Below are positions 50,633 through 61,958 of a stretch of 64,000 bases of DNA, one piece after another (the first letter of the stretch is position 1; every line of letters starts with the position of its first letter). The DNA is from Halomonas sp. MCCC 1A13316 (lineage in GTDB: Bacteria > Pseudomonadota > Gammaproteobacteria > Pseudomonadales > Halomonadaceae): positions 496,001 to 560,000 of the forward strand of contig NZ_CP053382.1 in NCBI RefSeq assembly GCF_014931605.1. The letters run 5' to 3'. Below the pieces are notes generated by a model, which was not told the origin of the DNA, did no database searches, and saw nothing but the letters and a program-made list of their open reading frames with translations. Made by a program: the position numbers and the translations under genes.

Positions 50633-53314
50633 TCAGCCCGCCACGTCGAGCATTTCGATCAGTCGCTCGCGCAGGCGCTGCTGACGCTCGGGATCGGTCA
50701 GGGGCGCGCCCGCCTTGTCGGTGATGAAGAAGACGTCCTCGACGCGTTCGCCCAAGGTGGCGATCTTGGCCGCCGAGAGCGATATGTCCTGCTCCATGAA
50801 AATGCGCCCGACCCGGGCCAGCAGGCCGGGGCGGTCGGGAGCGGTCAGCTCCAGCAGGGTCCGCTCGTTGGCCGGGTCCTGTTCGATGAGCACCTCGGTC
50901 GGTACCTTGAAGTGGCGCAGTTGGCGCGGCGTATGACGAGTGACGATCTGGGGGTAGTCGTCGGGATCGTCGAGCTCCTCCACCAGGTGTCCGCGGATTT
51001 CCTCGATGCGGCCTGGGTCGCGAATGGCGCGCCCCTGGTCGTCGAGCACGATGAAGGTATTGAGCGTCCAGTCGTTGCTCGAGGTGGCGATGCGGGCATC
51101 GTGGATCGAGAGGCCGAGCTGCTCCATGGCGGCCGCGGTGGCGGCAAACAGGTCGTCCACCGAACGGGTGTGAATGAATACCTTGGTACCGCCGTCGGAC
51201 ATGTCGTCGGTGGGGGCGCTGATCAGGATCAGCGGCAGTGGCGACTCGCCGTGGGCGAGGATACCCATGGTCTGCCAGGCGATCTCGCTGGGCGCATACT
51301 GCAGGAAATACTCCTCGCCGAGCGATTCCCACAGGCGGTCGACCCGGCCGATGTCGGCGCCCACCGTGACGAGCAGCGAGCGTGCTTCGCCGCGGGTCTC
51401 GCGCACCCACTCCTCGCGGTCGAGCGGATTGTCCAGGCCGCGGCGCAGGGCACGCTTGGTTTCGGCGTGCAGCTGGCGCAGCAGCGAGGCGCGCCAGCCG
51501 TTCCACAGCGTCGGATTGGTGGCGTTGATGTCGGCCACGGTCAGCACGTAGAGATGGTCCAGGCGGGTCTCGTCGCCGACCAGGACGGCGAACTCGCCAA
51601 TCACGTCGGGGTCGGTGATGTCGCGCTTCTGGGCCACCATCGACATCATCAGGTGATTCTCCACCAGCCAACTGACCAGGCGAGTGTCACGGTTCGACAG
51701 GCCGTGGCGCTCGGCGAAGCGCTCCACGTCGCGGGCACCGAGGAGCGAGTGGTCGCCGCCGCGGCCCTTGCCGATGTCGTGGTAGAGCCCGGCGATCCAC
51801 AGCAGTTCCAGCTTGGGCAACTGGTGAACCAGCGCCGCCGCCACCGGAAACTCGCTGCGCGCCTCGGGCTTGCGGAACTGGTGGATGAACTTGAGCAGGC
51901 GCAGGGTGTGGGCGTCCACGGTGTAGATATGGAACAGGTCGTGCTGCATCAGGCCCACCGCCTGGCCGAACTCCGGCAGGTACTTGCCCAGCACGCCGTA
52001 GCGGTTCATGCGCCGAAGCTGGCGCGCTACGTTGCCGCTGGAGCGCAGCAGCGACATGAACAGATGCTGATGCTGGGCATCGTCGCGGTAGAGGTCGTCG
52101 ATCAGGTGGCGATGGTCGCGAATCAGGCGGATGGTGTCGGCACGCACGCCCTCGATCTCGGGATGCTCCGCCATCAGCAGGAACAGCTCGAGCAGGGCGT
52201 AAGGGTGGTCGCGGAAGACCGCTCGGTTGCGTGCCTTGATGTAGCCGCCCTCGATCTCGAAGCGCTCGTTGAGCGAGGTGGTTACCAGCCGTTCGCCGCC
52301 GCGCAGGATCGCTTCGTCGAAGTGCTGCAGCAGCATGTCGTTGAGGCCGGCCAGCGCCGTGACGTGTCGGTAGTAGCGCTTCATGAACTGCTCGACGGCC
52401 AGGCGCTCGGGAGTATCGCGGAAGCCGAACAGCTCGGCGATGGTGCGCTGGTGGTCGAACAGCAGGCGATCCTCGGCGCGGCCGGTGAGCATGTGCAGGG
52501 CGTAGCGCACCTGCCACAGGAAGGCCTGGCCCTGGCTCAGGATGCGCAGTTCGGCGTCGTTCATGAAGCCGTTCGCCACCAGGTCCTCGTAGCGCTGGCT
52601 ACCGAAGTGGCGCTTGGCCACCCAGCCGATCATCTGAATGTCGCGCAGCCCGCCCGGCGAGCTCTTGATATTGGGCTCGAGGTGATACTCGGAATTGTTG
52701 AAGCGGTGATGACGGGTGATTTGCTCTTGCCACTTGGCCTCGAAAAAACGATCCGACGGCCACATGCGCCCGGGGGCGAGGCGTGCCTTCATTGCCTCTC
52801 GCAGCGACTCGGGGCCGGCCAGGGTGCGCGACTCCATCAGGTTGGTGATGATGGTGATGTCGCCTTCGGCCTCGCGCTCGCAGTCGGAGAGCGAACGCAC
52901 GCTGTGGCCGATCTCCAGGCCGATGTCCCACAGCAGGGTGATGAAGGCGGTCAGCCCCTCGCGGTAAGGCGTGTCGTCATCACTCTCCAGCAGCATCATC
53001 AGGTCGACGTCGGAGTGCGGATGCAGCTCGCCGCGGCCGTAGCCGCCCACCGCGAGCAGGGTCACGCCGTCGTCGGGCCAGTCGTGCAGCGACCATGCCA
53101 CGCCCAGTAGCTGGTCGAGGCACCAGGCGCGACCGTGTACCAGGTCGCGGACGTCGGCGCCGGCGTGGAAGCGCTCGTCGAGTCGGCTCTGGATGGCGCG
53201 CAGCGCCGCCTTGAACGGGGCGATGGGCGAGCGGGTGCCGGCGAGCTCGCGCCGGAAGGTCTCGGCGTCGAACAGCGTCTCGTCGGGCGCGAAGCGATAG
53301 TGGTGCAGGAGCAT
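50633..53314 (-). CDS. glnD: Bifunctional uridylyltransferase/uridylyl-removing enzyme GlnD
   Basis: GlnD senses glutamine and modifies PII. The 893-residue protein has an N-terminal nucleotidyltransferase (GGYGRGELHPHSDVDLMML), a PII-uridylyltransferase helical region, an HD hydrolase domain (LYHDIGKGRGGDHS) and two C-terminal ACT domains (about residues 690-893; DRPGLLARVGRIFMEQDISL). Length matches E. coli (890). It starts 11 bases after map. Confidence 0.97.
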   Translation of the reverse strand: MLLHHYRFAPDETLFDAETFRRELAGTRSPIAPFKAALRAIQSRLDERFHAGADVRDLVHGRAWCLDQLLGVAWSLHDWPDDGVTLLAVGGYGRGELHPHSDVDLMMLLESDDDTPYREGLTAFITLLWDIGLEIGHSVRSLSDCEREAEGDITIITNLMESRTLAGPESLREAMKARLAPGRMWPSDRFFEAKWQEQITRHHRFNNSEYHLEPNIKSSPGGLRDIQMIGWVAKRHFGSQRYEDLVANGFMNDAELRILSQGQAFLWQVRYALHMLTGRAEDRLLFDHQRTIAELFGFRDTPERLAVEQFMKRYYRHVTALAGLNDMLLQHFDEAILRGGERLVTTSLNERFEIEGGYIKARNRAVFRDHPYALLELFLLMAEHPEIEGVRADTIRLIRDHRHLIDDLYRDDAQHQHLFMSLLRSSGNVARQLRRMNRYGVLGKYLPEFGQAVGLMQHDLFHIYTVDAHTLRLLKFIHQFRKPEARSEFPVAAALVHQLPKLELLWIAGLYHDIGKGRGGDHSLLGARDVERFAERHGLSNRDTRLVSWLVENHLMMSMVAQKRDITDPDVIGEFAVLVGDETRLDHLYVLTVADINATNPTLWNGWRASLLRQLHAETKRALRRGLDNPLDREEWVRETRGEARSLLVTVGADIGRVDRLWESLGEEYFLQYAPSEIAWQTMGILAHGESPLPLILISAPTDDMSDGGTKVFIHTRSVDDLFAATAAAMEQLGLSIHDARIATSSNDWTLNTFIVLDDQGRAIRDPGRIEEIRGHLVEELDDPDDYPQIVTRHTPRQLRHFKVPTEVLIEQDPANERTLLELTAPDRPGLLARVGRIFMEQDISLSAAKIATLGERVEDVFFITDKAGAPLTDPERQQRLRERLIEMLDVAG

Positions 53315-53325
53315 GATGGCTCGAC

Positions 53326-54117
53326 TCAGTGGTCGAGGAAGGAGAAATCTTCCTCGCGGCGTGCCGTGAGTACCTCGACGCCGGTCTCGGTGACCAGCAG
53401 CGTGTGCTCCCACTGCGCGGACAGGCTCTTGTCCCGGGTCACCGCGGTCCAGCCGTCGCGCAGCACCTTGGTCTGGTGGCCGCCGACGTTGATCATTGGC
53501 TCGATGGTCAGACACATGCCTGCGGCCAGGGTGGCGTCGGCCTCGGGGGCGTAGCCGTCATAATGCAGCACCTGCGGGTCCTCGTGGAAGGTGGCGCCGA
53601 TGCCGTGGCCGCAGAAATCGCGTACCACCGAGTAGCCGTTGGCCTCGGCGTGGCTCTGGATGGCCCGGGCCAGCTCCGACAGGCGAACGCCGGGGCGTAC
53701 CAGGGCGATGCTCCGGTACAGGCACTCCTGGGTGACGCGGCACAGTCGCTCGCCCTGGATGCTTTCGCCGACGATGAACATGGCGCTGGAGTCGCCGTGG
53801 TAGCCGTCGCCTGTCTTGACGGTGATATCGATGTTCATGATGTCACCCTTCTTCAGCTTCTTGTCGGGGTCGGGGATGCCATGGCAGACCACATGATTGA
53901 TCGAGGTGCAGATCGACTTTGGGAAGCCGTGATAGTTGAGCGGCGCCGGCGTGGAGCCCAGCTCGTTCACGATGTACTCATGGCACAGCCGGTCCAACTC
54001 ACCGGTGGTCACGCCGGCCGTGACATGCGGTGCTATCATTTCCAGCACGCTGGCGGCCTGGCGGCCGGCCTCGCGCATCTTCTCGATCTCGTCGGGCGTC
54101 TTGATGGGTATGTTCAT
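53326..54117 (-). CDS. map: Methionine aminopeptidase, type I
   Basis: Map removes the initiator methionine. The 263-residue protein has the metal ligands Asp in NIDITVKTGDGYHGDSSAMF, His in CGHGIGATFHEDP, Glu in TIEPMIN and Glu in AQWEHTLLVT. It is divergent from rpsB, the standard arrangement. The map RBS is weak. Confidence 0.97.
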   Translation of the reverse strand: MNIPIKTPDEIEKMREAGRQAASVLEMIAPHVTAGVTTGELDRLCHEYIVNELGSTPAPLNYHGFPKSICTSINHVVCHGIPDPDKKLKKGDIMNIDITVKTGDGYHGDSSAMFIVGESIQGERLCRVTQECLYRSIALVRPGVRLSELARAIQSHAEANGYSVVRDFCGHGIGATFHEDPQVLHYDGYAPEADATLAAGMCLTIEPMINVGGHQTKVLRDGWTAVTRDKSLSAQWEHTLLVTETGVEVLTARREEDFSFLDH

Positions 54118-54177
54118 GGAATCTCGGTTTTGAGGGGGTTGCAGCGCCGGCAACGTGGGCCAGGTACGGCAGGCGAC

Positions 54178-54206
54178 TTCATCTCGTTGATGAACTATGG
54201 TATAAA
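54178..54206 (+). promoter_or_regulatory. Candidate promoter of the rpsB-tsf operon
   Basis: TTCATC (54178-54183) and TATAAA (54201-54206) are 17 bases apart. The -10 is good and the -35 is weak. It predicts an rpsB leader of about 220 nt. Confidence 0.5.
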
Positions 54207-54330
54207 GCCGCGCGCTTTCCTGCAATCGTCGCCCGCCATGGCTCTGGCCCGGTCGGTCGACGATGGCGAGGGCGTCGGCGGCGAGCTGTTACGCTTCACG
54301 GCTTGGCCGTTACTTCAACAGCCTTGAAAA

Positions 54331-54402
54331 CACACACGTACCGGCACATGGTCCCGGGTGCTGCCGCGGTAAATCCCGGCGGTCGGATCCATGGGGTGCG
54401 TG
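54331..54402 (+). promoter_or_regulatory. Candidate rpsB autoregulatory leader structure
   Basis: The outer stem CACACAC (54331-54337) pairs with GTGCGTG (54396-54402) with one mismatch. The inner stem CATGG (54347-54351) pairs with CCATG (54389-54393). A structured S2 leader upstream of rpsB is known in Gammaproteobacteria as an S2-binding autoregulatory site, and an ACACACGTA stretch at this position is shared with E. coli. The match is by eye. Confidence 0.55.
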
Positions 54403-54432
54403 GAGGCCTAACCCGATTTTCAGGAGTCATCC

Positions 54433-55179
54433 ATGGCACACGTCAACATGCGCGACCTGCTCAAGGCAGGCGCACACTTCGGTCACCAGACCCGTTACTG
54501 GAACCCGAAGATGAGCAAGTTCATCTTCGGCGCGCGTAACAAGATCCACATCATCAACCTCGAGCACACCCTGCCGGCCCTCAACGAGGTGATCGACGTG
54601 GTCGAGAAGATGGCCGCTTCCAACAACAAGATCCTGTTCGTCGGCACCAAGCGCAGCGCGAGCAAGATCATCAAGGAAGAAGCCAACCGGGTCGGTCAGC
54701 CGTTCGTCAACCACCGCTGGCTCGGCGGCATGCTGACCAACTACAAGACCATTCGTCAGTCGATCAAGCGTCTGCGCGACCTCGAGACCATGCGCGAGGA
54801 CGGCACCTTCGAGAAGCTGACCAAGAAAGAAGTCCTGATGGCGACCCGCGAGCAGGACAAGCTCGAGCGTTCCATCGGCGGTATCAAGGACATGGGCGGC
54901 CTGCCCGATGCGCTGTTCGTCATCGACGTCGATCATGAGCGTATCGCCATCAACGAGGCGAACAAGCTCGGCATCCCGGTCATCGGTGTGGTGGATACCA
55001 ACTCCGATCCGGACGGCGTCGACTACGTGATCCCCGGCAACGATGACTCCATTCGTGCCATCCAGATCTACGTCAAGGCGATCGCCGACGCCTGTGCGCG
55101 GGCGAAGGAAGGCCGTCCCGACGAATTCGTCGAGGTCACCGAGGGTGAAAGCGGCGACGCGGCTGCCGCTGCCGAGTAA
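54433..55179 (+). CDS. rpsB: 30S ribosomal protein S2
   Basis: The 248-residue protein has the S2 signature [20 protein letters not shown] at the start, [11 protein letters not shown], and [19 protein letters not shown]. The acidic C-terminal tail is typical. S2 joins the small subunit late. It is first in the rpsB-tsf-pyrH-frr cluster. Confidence 0.98.
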   Translation: MAHVNMRDLLKAGAHFGHQTRYWNPKMSKFIFGARNKIHIINLEHTLPALNEVIDVVEKMAASNNKILFVGTKRSASKIIKEEANRVGQPFVNHRWLGGMLTNYKTIRQSIKRLRDLETMREDGTFEKLTKKEVLMATREQDKLERSIGGIKDMGGLPDALFVIDVDHERIAINEANKLGIPVIGVVDTNSDPDGVDYVIPGNDDSIRAIQIYVKAIADACARAKEGRPDEFVEVTEGESGDAAAAAE

Positions 55180-55215
55180 CGGCGAGTCGCTCGGGCCGGC
55201 ACTGCCGGCCCGGGT

Positions 55216-55291
55216 GGGCGGCCAACCAAGGCGGCCGCCCGCTACCGCTCCGCTACGGTGGGGCGGGATTTCACCGGGCCCATGGGCCCGG
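55216..55291 (+). terminator. Two strong hairpins in the rpsB-tsf gap
   Basis: GGGCGGCC (55216-55223) pairs with GGCCGCCC (55233-55240), and CCGGGCCC (55274-55281) with GGGCCCGG (55284-55291). Neither has a T tract. They may attenuate transcription or protect the rpsB mRNA, setting the rpsB to tsf ratio. Confidence 0.55.
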
Positions 55292-55347
55292 CGCCCTTAT
55301 TCCCAGGTCGAACCTACCCGGGTTCCACTTATCAAGAGGTGAATACC

Positions 55348-56217
<870 letters not shown>

Positions 56218-56234
56218 GGTCAGAGGTTCCAGCA

Positions 56235-56268
56235 CGAGAAGGCGTGCGCGCGAGCGCACGCCTTCTCG
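56235..56268 (+). terminator. Very strong hairpin after tsf
   Basis: CGAGAAGGCGTGCGC (56235-56249) and GCGCACGCCTTCTCG (56254-56268) form a perfect 15-bp stem closed by the GNRA tetraloop GCGA. No T tract follows. It separates rpsB-tsf from pyrH. Confidence 0.8.
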
Positions 56269-56333
56269 TATCCGGCCGCCGCGCCGGCCTGCAGTAGAGT
56301 TGCTTCATCCCCCTTGCGCCCAGGAGAGTTGCC

Positions 56334-57095
56334 ATGTCCACGCCCGATCACGTCGATAATCCCGCCAAGACCCGTACCGACAAGTCGAAGTACAAGCGCA
56401 TCCTGCTCAAGCTCTCCGGCGAGGCGCTGATGGGCGAGCACGACTTCGGTATCGATCCCAAGGTGCTCGATCGCATGGCGCTGGAGATCGGTCAGCTGGT
56501 CGGCATCGGCGTGCAGGTGGGGATCGTGGTCGGCGGCGGCAACCTGTTCCGTGGCGCCGCGCTCAACGCAGCGGGCATGGATCGGGTCACCGGCGATCAC
56601 ATGGGCATGCTGGCCACGGTGATGAATGCCCTGGCCATGCGCGACGCCCTGGAGCGCTCGAACATCCGCTCACGCGTCATGTCGGCGATTCCCATGAGTG
56701 GCGTGGTGGAGCACTATGACCGTCGCACCGCGATTCGCTACTTGACGTCGGGAGACGTGGTATTGTTCTCCGCCGGTACCGGCAACCCCTTCTTCACCAC
56801 CGATTCGGCGGCTTGCCTGCGCGGCATCGAGATTGACGCCGACGTGGTGGTCAAGGCCACCAAGGTGGATGGCGTCTATGACAAGGATCCGGTGAAGCAC
56901 GCCGATGCGGTCAAGTACGATCATCTGAGCTACGATAATGCGCTCGATCAAAAGCTCGGCATCATGGATTTGACCGCTATCTGCCTGGTGCGGGACCATG
57001 ACATGCCGGTTCGCGTCTTCAATATGAACAAGCCGGGCGCCCTGCTGAACCTGGTGATGGGCGGCAAGGAAGGCACGCTGATAGACAGAGGTTGA
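56334..57095 (+). CDS. pyrH: UMP kinase
   Basis: The 253-residue amino-acid-kinase-fold enzyme phosphorylates UMP. Motifs include [25 protein letters not shown], and the [16 protein letters not shown] segment of the nucleotide site. An N-terminal extension of about 16 residues ([16 protein letters not shown]) precedes the usual start. It lies 4 bases before frr. Confidence 0.97.
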   Translation: MSTPDHVDNPAKTRTDKSKYKRILLKLSGEALMGEHDFGIDPKVLDRMALEIGQLVGIGVQVGIVVGGGNLFRGAALNAAGMDRVTGDHMGMLATVMNALAMRDALERSNIRSRVMSAIPMSGVVEHYDRRTAIRYLTSGDVVLFSAGTGNPFFTTDSAACLRGIEIDADVVVKATKVDGVYDKDPVKHADAVKYDHLSYDNALDQKLGIMDLTAICLVRDHDMPVRVFNMNKPGALLNLVMGGKEGTLIDRG

Positions 57096-57099
57096 TATC

Positions 57100-57657
57100 G
57101 TGATCAATGACATCCAGAAAGACGCTGAAAGTCGCATGAAGAAGAGCGTCGACGCCCTTCATGCCAACTTCAACAAGATCCGTACCGGGCGTGCCCATTC
57201 CAGCATCCTCGACTCGGTTACCGTGGATTACTACGGCAGCCAGGTACCGCTCAACCAGGTCGCTTCTGTCAACGTGGAAGACGCCCGCACCCTCTCCGTG
57301 GTGCCCTGGGAACAGAACCTGGTGCCCAAGATCGAGAAGGCGATCATGACCTCGGACCTGGGCCTCAACCCGGCAAGCGCAGGCAACGTCATCCGCGTGC
57401 CGATGCCGATGCTCACAGAGGAGACCCGCAAGGGTTACATCAAGCAGGCCCGCGCCGAGGCCGAGAATGCCCGCGTGGCGGTGCGCAACGTGCGCCGCGA
57501 TGCCAACAACGACCTCAAGGGACTGCTCAAGGAGAAGGAAATCTCCGAAGACGAGCAGCACCGCGGCGAGGAGGCGATCCAGAAGCTGACCGATAAGTTC
57601 ATCGCCGAGATCGACAAGCAGCTCGAAGTGAAGGAACACGACCTGATGCAGGTCTGA
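57100..57657 (+). CDS. frr: Ribosome recycling factor
   Basis: The 185-residue protein ([20 protein letters not shown]) splits post-termination ribosomes with EF-G. The family stretch [15 protein letters not shown] and the C-terminal coiled coil match. It starts with GTG at 57100, with AGAGG upstream. It lies 4 bases after pyrH. Confidence 0.97.
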   Translation: MINDIQKDAESRMKKSVDALHANFNKIRTGRAHSSILDSVTVDYYGSQVPLNQVASVNVEDARTLSVVPWEQNLVPKIEKAIMTSDLGLNPASAGNVIRVPMPMLTEETRKGYIKQARAEAENARVAVRNVRRDANNDLKGLLKEKEISEDEQHRGEEAIQKLTDKFIAEIDKQLEVKEHDLMQV

Positions 57658-57719
57658 GCAGCGCTGGGCGACGACCTGCCGCGTCGTCGCCCGGTTTTCC
57701 TACCCCAATGCGAGACACC

Positions 57720-58496
57720 ATGACGTCAGCGCAGACTTCCGCATCCCAGATGCCTCCCAAGCCGCCCGGTGAAGACCTGCCACGCCACGTGGCGATCATC
57801 ATGGATGGCAACAATCGCTGGGCGCGCGCGCGCGGTCTCTCCGGCATCCGCGGTCACCGGGCGGGCGTCGAGGCCGTGCGTGCGGTCATTCGCCGTGCCG
57901 CCGAGCGCGGCATTCAGACCCTCACCCTGTTTGCCTTCTCCAGCGAGAACTGGCGTCGCCCCGAGGCCGAAGTTCGCGCCTTGATGGAGCTGTTTCTCAT
58001 CGCGCTCCGGCGCGAGGTGAAGAAACTGCATGACAACGGTATCCGACTCTCGGTGATCGGCGATCGCAGCGCCTTTTCCTCCTCGATTCAGAAGTATGTC
58101 GTGCGGGCCGAAGAGCTCACCCGCGACAATACCGGGCTGCATCTCGTCGTCGCCGCCAATTACGGCGGCCGCTGGGACATCGTCAACGCCGCGAGGCACT
58201 TGGCCGAGCGCGTCGAGCGCAACGAACTCGAGCCCGATGCCATCGACGAACACGCCTTCCAGCACGAACTCTGCCTGGGCGACGAGGCACCGATCGACCT
58301 GTGCATCCGCACCAGTGGCGAACAGCGCATTTCCAACTTCCTGCTGTGGCAGATGGCCTATGCCGAACTCTATTTCACGCCGCTGTTGTGGCCCGACTTC
58401 GACGGTCAGGCCTTCGACATGGCAATCGATGATTTCTGTCGACGCCAGCGTCGCTTCGGCATGACCGACGAGCAGATAGAGGCAACCGGTGCTTAG
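57720..58496 (+). CDS. uppS: Undecaprenyl diphosphate synthase
   Basis: UppS makes the C55 lipid carrier for cell-wall synthesis. The 258-residue product has HVAIIMDGNNRWARARGL (catalytic Asp), TLFAFSSENWRRP, and the C-terminal LCIRTSGEQRISNF and WPDF. The start could be 57708 or 57720; neither has a strong RBS. It overlaps cdsA by 8 bases. Confidence 0.96.
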   Translation: MTSAQTSASQMPPKPPGEDLPRHVAIIMDGNNRWARARGLSGIRGHRAGVEAVRAVIRRAAERGIQTLTLFAFSSENWRRPEAEVRALMELFLIALRREVKKLHDNGIRLSVIGDRSAFSSSIQKYVVRAEELTRDNTGLHLVVAANYGGRWDIVNAARHLAERVERNELEPDAIDEHAFQHELCLGDEAPIDLCIRTSGEQRISNFLLWQMAYAELYFTPLLWPDFDGQAFDMAIDDFCRRQRRFGMTDEQIEATGA

Positions 58497-59289
58497 ACAG
58501 CGGATCCTTACGGCGGCGTGGCTGGCGCCGCTGATGCTGGCCGGCCTGTTCGGCCTTGCCGGGGGTGCCTTCGCCGCCTTCACCGGCGTCGTCGTGCTTC
58601 TGGCCGCCTGGGAGTGGACCAACCTGGCCGGCGTAACCGTGGCGGGCCGTCGCCTGTCGCTGGTGGCCGGTCTGGCCCTGTTGATGGCGCTGCTTTGGTG
58701 GCTCGGTGCAGTACTGGCCACCTGGCCGCTATGGGTCGCCGTGGCCGGCTGGGCGATCAATCTCTACTGGGTCGTTCAGTATCCGGCCAAGAGCGATCAG
58801 TGGGGCTCGACGGCAGCGCGCCTGGCCATGGGGCTATGGGTGCTGCTGCCGGCCTGGGTCGGTTTCAACGTGTTGCGTGACACTGGCGGTATCTGGCTGC
58901 TTTACGTGCTGCTGCTGGTGTGGGGGGCCGATATCGGCGCCTATTTCTGCGGGCGTACCTGGGGCCGGCGCAAGCTGGCGCCGGCTGTCAGCCCTGGCAA
59001 GTCATGGGAAGGCGTGGCCGGCGGCGCCGCCGTGACGTTGCTGCTGGCGCTGATGTTCTCCGTCTGGCAGGAGCTGGGCGTGGCGGGAGGACTGGGGTTG
59101 GTGGTCGTCACTGCGGTGGTGACTCTGGTCTCGGTGCTCGGCGACCTGCTGGAGAGCATGCTCAAGCGTTTTCGCGGCATCAAGGACTCCAGCAACCTGC
59201 TGCCCGGCCACGGTGGCGTGCTCGATCGCATCGACAGCTTGACGGCGGCAGTGCCGCTGTTCGCGCTGCTCTCGTTCGGGATGCTATGA
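58489..59289 (+). CDS. cdsA: Phosphatidate cytidylyltransferase
   Basis: CdsA makes CDP-diacylglycerol, the precursor of membrane phospholipids. The 266-residue membrane protein has several helices and the family signature near the end: [20 protein letters not shown]. Another conserved stretch is [20 protein letters not shown]. It starts with GTG within the end of uppS and ends one base before dxr. Confidence 0.95.
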   Translation: MLRQRILTAAWLAPLMLAGLFGLAGGAFAAFTGVVVLLAAWEWTNLAGVTVAGRRLSLVAGLALLMALLWWLGAVLATWPLWVAVAGWAINLYWVVQYPAKSDQWGSTAARLAMGLWVLLPAWVGFNVLRDTGGIWLLYVLLLVWGADIGAYFCGRTWGRRKLAPAVSPGKSWEGVAGGAAVTLLLALMFSVWQELGVAGGLGLVVVTAVVTLVSVLGDLLESMLKRFRGIKDSSNLLPGHGGVLDRIDSLTAAVPLFALLSFGML

Positions 59290-59290
59290 C

Positions 59291-60484
59291 ATGAGCGAGC
59301 CGCCTCGGCAGCAGAGCGTCACGGTGCTGGGTGCTACCGGTTCGATTGGCACCAGTACGCTCGATGTGATCGCCCGCCACCCCGAGCGCTATCGGGTGCA
59401 TGCGTTGACCGCTCACCGCTCTCGCGAGGCGCTTCTGGCTCAGTGCCGGCAGCATCATCCCGCCGTGGTGGTGCTCGGCGACGAGCGCGATGCCGTCTGG
59501 CTGCGAGAGCAGCTGTCTCAGGCGGGTCTGGCAATCGAGGTGCGTGCCGGCGAAGAGTCGCTCATCGAGGTGGCCAGCGACACCGGGGTGGACGTGGTCA
59601 TGGCTGCCATCGTCGGGGCTGCGGGGCTGCTGCCGACACTGGCCGCGGTACGTGCCGGCAAGCGTGTGCTGCTGGCCAACAAGGAGGCGCTGGTGATGTC
59701 CGGTGCGTTGTTCATGGATGCCGTCGTCCGCCATGGTGCCACGCTGTTGCCGATCGATTCCGAACATAATGCCATCTACCAGTGTCTACCTCCCGAGCAC
59801 CGCGGCGGTCTGTCCCGTCATGGTGTGACCCAGCTGCTGTTGACCGCTTCCGGCGGCCCTTTTCGCGGTTGGCCCCGCGAGCGCCTGGCCACGGTGACGC
59901 CGGCGCAGGCCTGCGCCCACCCCAACTGGTCGATGGGACGCAAGATCTCGGTGGATAGTGCCACTCTGATGAACAAGGGGCTGGAGCTGATCGAGGCGTG
60001 CTGGCTGTTCGATGCCCGGCCCGAACAGGTGCAGGTGGTGGTGCACCCGCAGAGCGTGATTCACTCCATGGCCGCCTACAGCGACGGCTCGGTGCTTGCG
60101 CAGCTGGGCAACCCGGACATGCGCACGCCGATCGCCTACGGACTGGCCTGGCCGGAGCGCATCGAGGCCGGCGTCGAGGCACTGGATCTGTTCCAGATCG
60201 CTCGGCTCGATTTCGAGGCGCCCGATGAGGCGGCGTTTCCCTGTCTGCGGCTGGCGCGCGAGGCGATGCAGGCGGGAGGCACGGCGCCGGCGATTCTCAA
60301 CGGTGCCAATGAGGTGGCGGTCGATGCCTTCCTGAATGAGCGAGTGAGTTTTACGGGGATCGGCGAGCTGGTCGGCGAGGTCCTCGAGGCGCTGCCGGTC
60401 GAGGCCGGCGACGACCTGGAAGCCATCCTGGGGGCCGATGCCCGAGCGCGCCAAGTGGCGTGTGAAAGGCTGGAAAAGCGCTGA
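59291..60484 (+). CDS. dxr: 1-deoxy-D-xylulose 5-phosphate reductoisomerase
   Basis: Dxr (IspC) makes MEP in isoprenoid synthesis, upstream of UppS substrate supply. The 397-residue enzyme has the NADPH site [32 protein letters not shown], the metal and substrate loop [12 protein letters not shown], and [11 protein letters not shown]. It is one base after cdsA. Confidence 0.97.
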   Translation: MSEPPRQQSVTVLGATGSIGTSTLDVIARHPERYRVHALTAHRSREALLAQCRQHHPAVVVLGDERDAVWLREQLSQAGLAIEVRAGEESLIEVASDTGVDVVMAAIVGAAGLLPTLAAVRAGKRVLLANKEALVMSGALFMDAVVRHGATLLPIDSEHNAIYQCLPPEHRGGLSRHGVTQLLLTASGGPFRGWPRERLATVTPAQACAHPNWSMGRKISVDSATLMNKGLELIEACWLFDARPEQVQVVVHPQSVIHSMAAYSDGSVLAQLGNPDMRTPIAYGLAWPERIEAGVEALDLFQIARLDFEAPDEAAFPCLRLAREAMQAGGTAPAILNGANEVAVDAFLNERVSFTGIGELVGEVLEALPVEAGDDLEAILGADARARQVACERLEKR

Positions 60485-60525
60485 ACCGTATCCCGCCTAG
60501 AAACGAGTAGCTGAAGGAGGCTGTA

Positions 60526-61884
60526 TTGGGCCTGATCCAGAACGTGCTAGCCGTCATCGTGGTGCTGGGCCTGCTGGTCACTTTCCACGAGTACGGCCAT
60601 TACTGGGTGGCGCGGCGCTGTGGCGTCAGGGTGCTGCGCTTCTCGGTAGGCTTCGGCAAACCGCTCTGGTCCCGCGTCGATCGTCACGGGACCGAGTTTG
60701 CCGTGGCGGCGATTCCTCTCGGTGGCTATGTCAAGATGCTCGACGAGCGTGAGGCGCCGGTACCCCATGACCAGCTCCACGAGGCGTTCAACCGCAAGTC
60801 GGTATGGCAGCGCATTGCCATCGTCGCGGCGGGGCCGCTGGCCAATTTCCTGCTCGCCATCGTCGCCTACTGGGCGCTGTTCGTGGCCGGTACCACGACG
60901 GTGGCACCGATGGTGGGCGAGGTGGCCCCTGATTCGCCGGCAGCCCGGAGCGGTCTGCAGAGCGGCCAGGAGATCGTTGCGGTGCAGGGCAGCGATGTGC
61001 GTTCCTGGGATGAGATCAACCTGCGTCTGATCGCCGATATCGGCTTCAGCGGCGAGCTGGCTGTCCAGGCGCGCAACGCTGCCTCGGCCGACCCCAGGGA
61101 GTATCGCCTGCCGGTGCAGGACTACCTGGTGCGCCAGGAGCCTCCCCGGCCGCTGGCCACGCTGGGCATCACGCCCTGGCAGCCGCGCATTCCTGCCGTG
61201 CTGGGCCAGGTGATTGACGGTGAACCCGCCGCCGAGGCAGGGCTGCGCGCCGGCGATGAGCTACTGACCGTGAACGGCAATCCGATCGAAGAGTGGATGG
61301 ATTTCGTCACTGTCGTGCGGTCAAGTCCCGGCGAAGCTCTGGAACTTGAGGTGTCCCGTGGCGATGAGCGCCTTGCGCTGAGCCTCACGCCGGGCTCGCG
61401 AGAATTCGAGACGGGAACTGCCATCGGCTATGTCGGTGCCGGCGTCGAGCCGGTAGAGTGGCCCGAGGAGCTTCGCCGAGAGATCCGCTACGGTCCCGTG
61501 GCGGCGGTGGGGCAGGCAGTGAGCCGCACCGGTGAGATGACGCTGCTGACCCTGGATGCCATTCGCAAAATGCTGGTGGGGCTGATTTCGCCGACCAATC
61601 TGTCGGGTCCCATCACTATTGCACAGATGGCGGGCGATACGGCGCGCACGGGGCTAGAGAGCTTCGTCAGTTTCCTGGCCTACCTCTCGGTCAGCCTGGC
61701 GGTGCTCAATCTACTGCCTATTCCGGTACTTGATGGCGGCCACCTGCTTTATTATTTCGTCGAGGTGGTTCGCGGCCGGCCGGTGTCGGAGCGGGCCCAG
61801 GCATTCGGACTGCGGATCGGTCTGGCGTTGGTCGGCATGCTGATGCTGATGGCCCTGTATTTCGATCTGATGCGTCTCTGGTAG
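60526..61884 (+). CDS. rseP: Regulator of sigma-E protease RseP
   Basis: RseP is a site-2 intramembrane protease that cuts RseA to free sigma-E. The 452-residue protein has the zinc motif HEYGH in the first helix, two PDZ domains (about residues 125-290; GEVAPDSPAARSGLQSGQEI), and the second metal motif NLLPIPVLDGGHLL. It starts with TTG after AAGGAGG. It precedes bamA, linking envelope stress control to outer-membrane assembly. Confidence 0.96.
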   Translation: MGLIQNVLAVIVVLGLLVTFHEYGHYWVARRCGVRVLRFSVGFGKPLWSRVDRHGTEFAVAAIPLGGYVKMLDEREAPVPHDQLHEAFNRKSVWQRIAIVAAGPLANFLLAIVAYWALFVAGTTTVAPMVGEVAPDSPAARSGLQSGQEIVAVQGSDVRSWDEINLRLIADIGFSGELAVQARNAASADPREYRLPVQDYLVRQEPPRPLATLGITPWQPRIPAVLGQVIDGEPAAEAGLRAGDELLTVNGNPIEEWMDFVTVVRSSPGEALELEVSRGDERLALSLTPGSREFETGTAIGYVGAGVEPVEWPEELRREIRYGPVAAVGQAVSRTGEMTLLTLDAIRKMLVGLISPTNLSGPITIAQMAGDTARTGLESFVSFLAYLSVSLAVLNLLPIPVLDGGHLLYYFVEVVRGRPVSERAQAFGLRIGLALVGMLMLMALYFDLMRLW

Positions 61885-61909
61885 CAAGCGCCCTTTCGGG
61901 GGCACAGGG

Positions 61910-61930
61910 AGGCAGAGCTTCGCTCTGCCT
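61910..61930 (+). terminator. Hairpin after rseP
   Basis: AGGCAGAGC (61910-61918) pairs with GCTCTGCCT (61922-61930), a perfect stem with a 3-nt loop, 26 bases after the rseP stop. The T tract is weak. Confidence 0.55.
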
Positions 61931-61958
61931 TGTCAGTCACCCGCACATATGTATATGG

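Noticed and set aside
49811..53110. Very long open frame (about 1,100 codons) antisense to dapC and glnD
   Set aside because: GC-rich codon bias on the real genes removes stops from the opposite strand. The translated sequence has no recognisable domain and is compositionally odd, while glnD and dapC have complete catalytic motifs.
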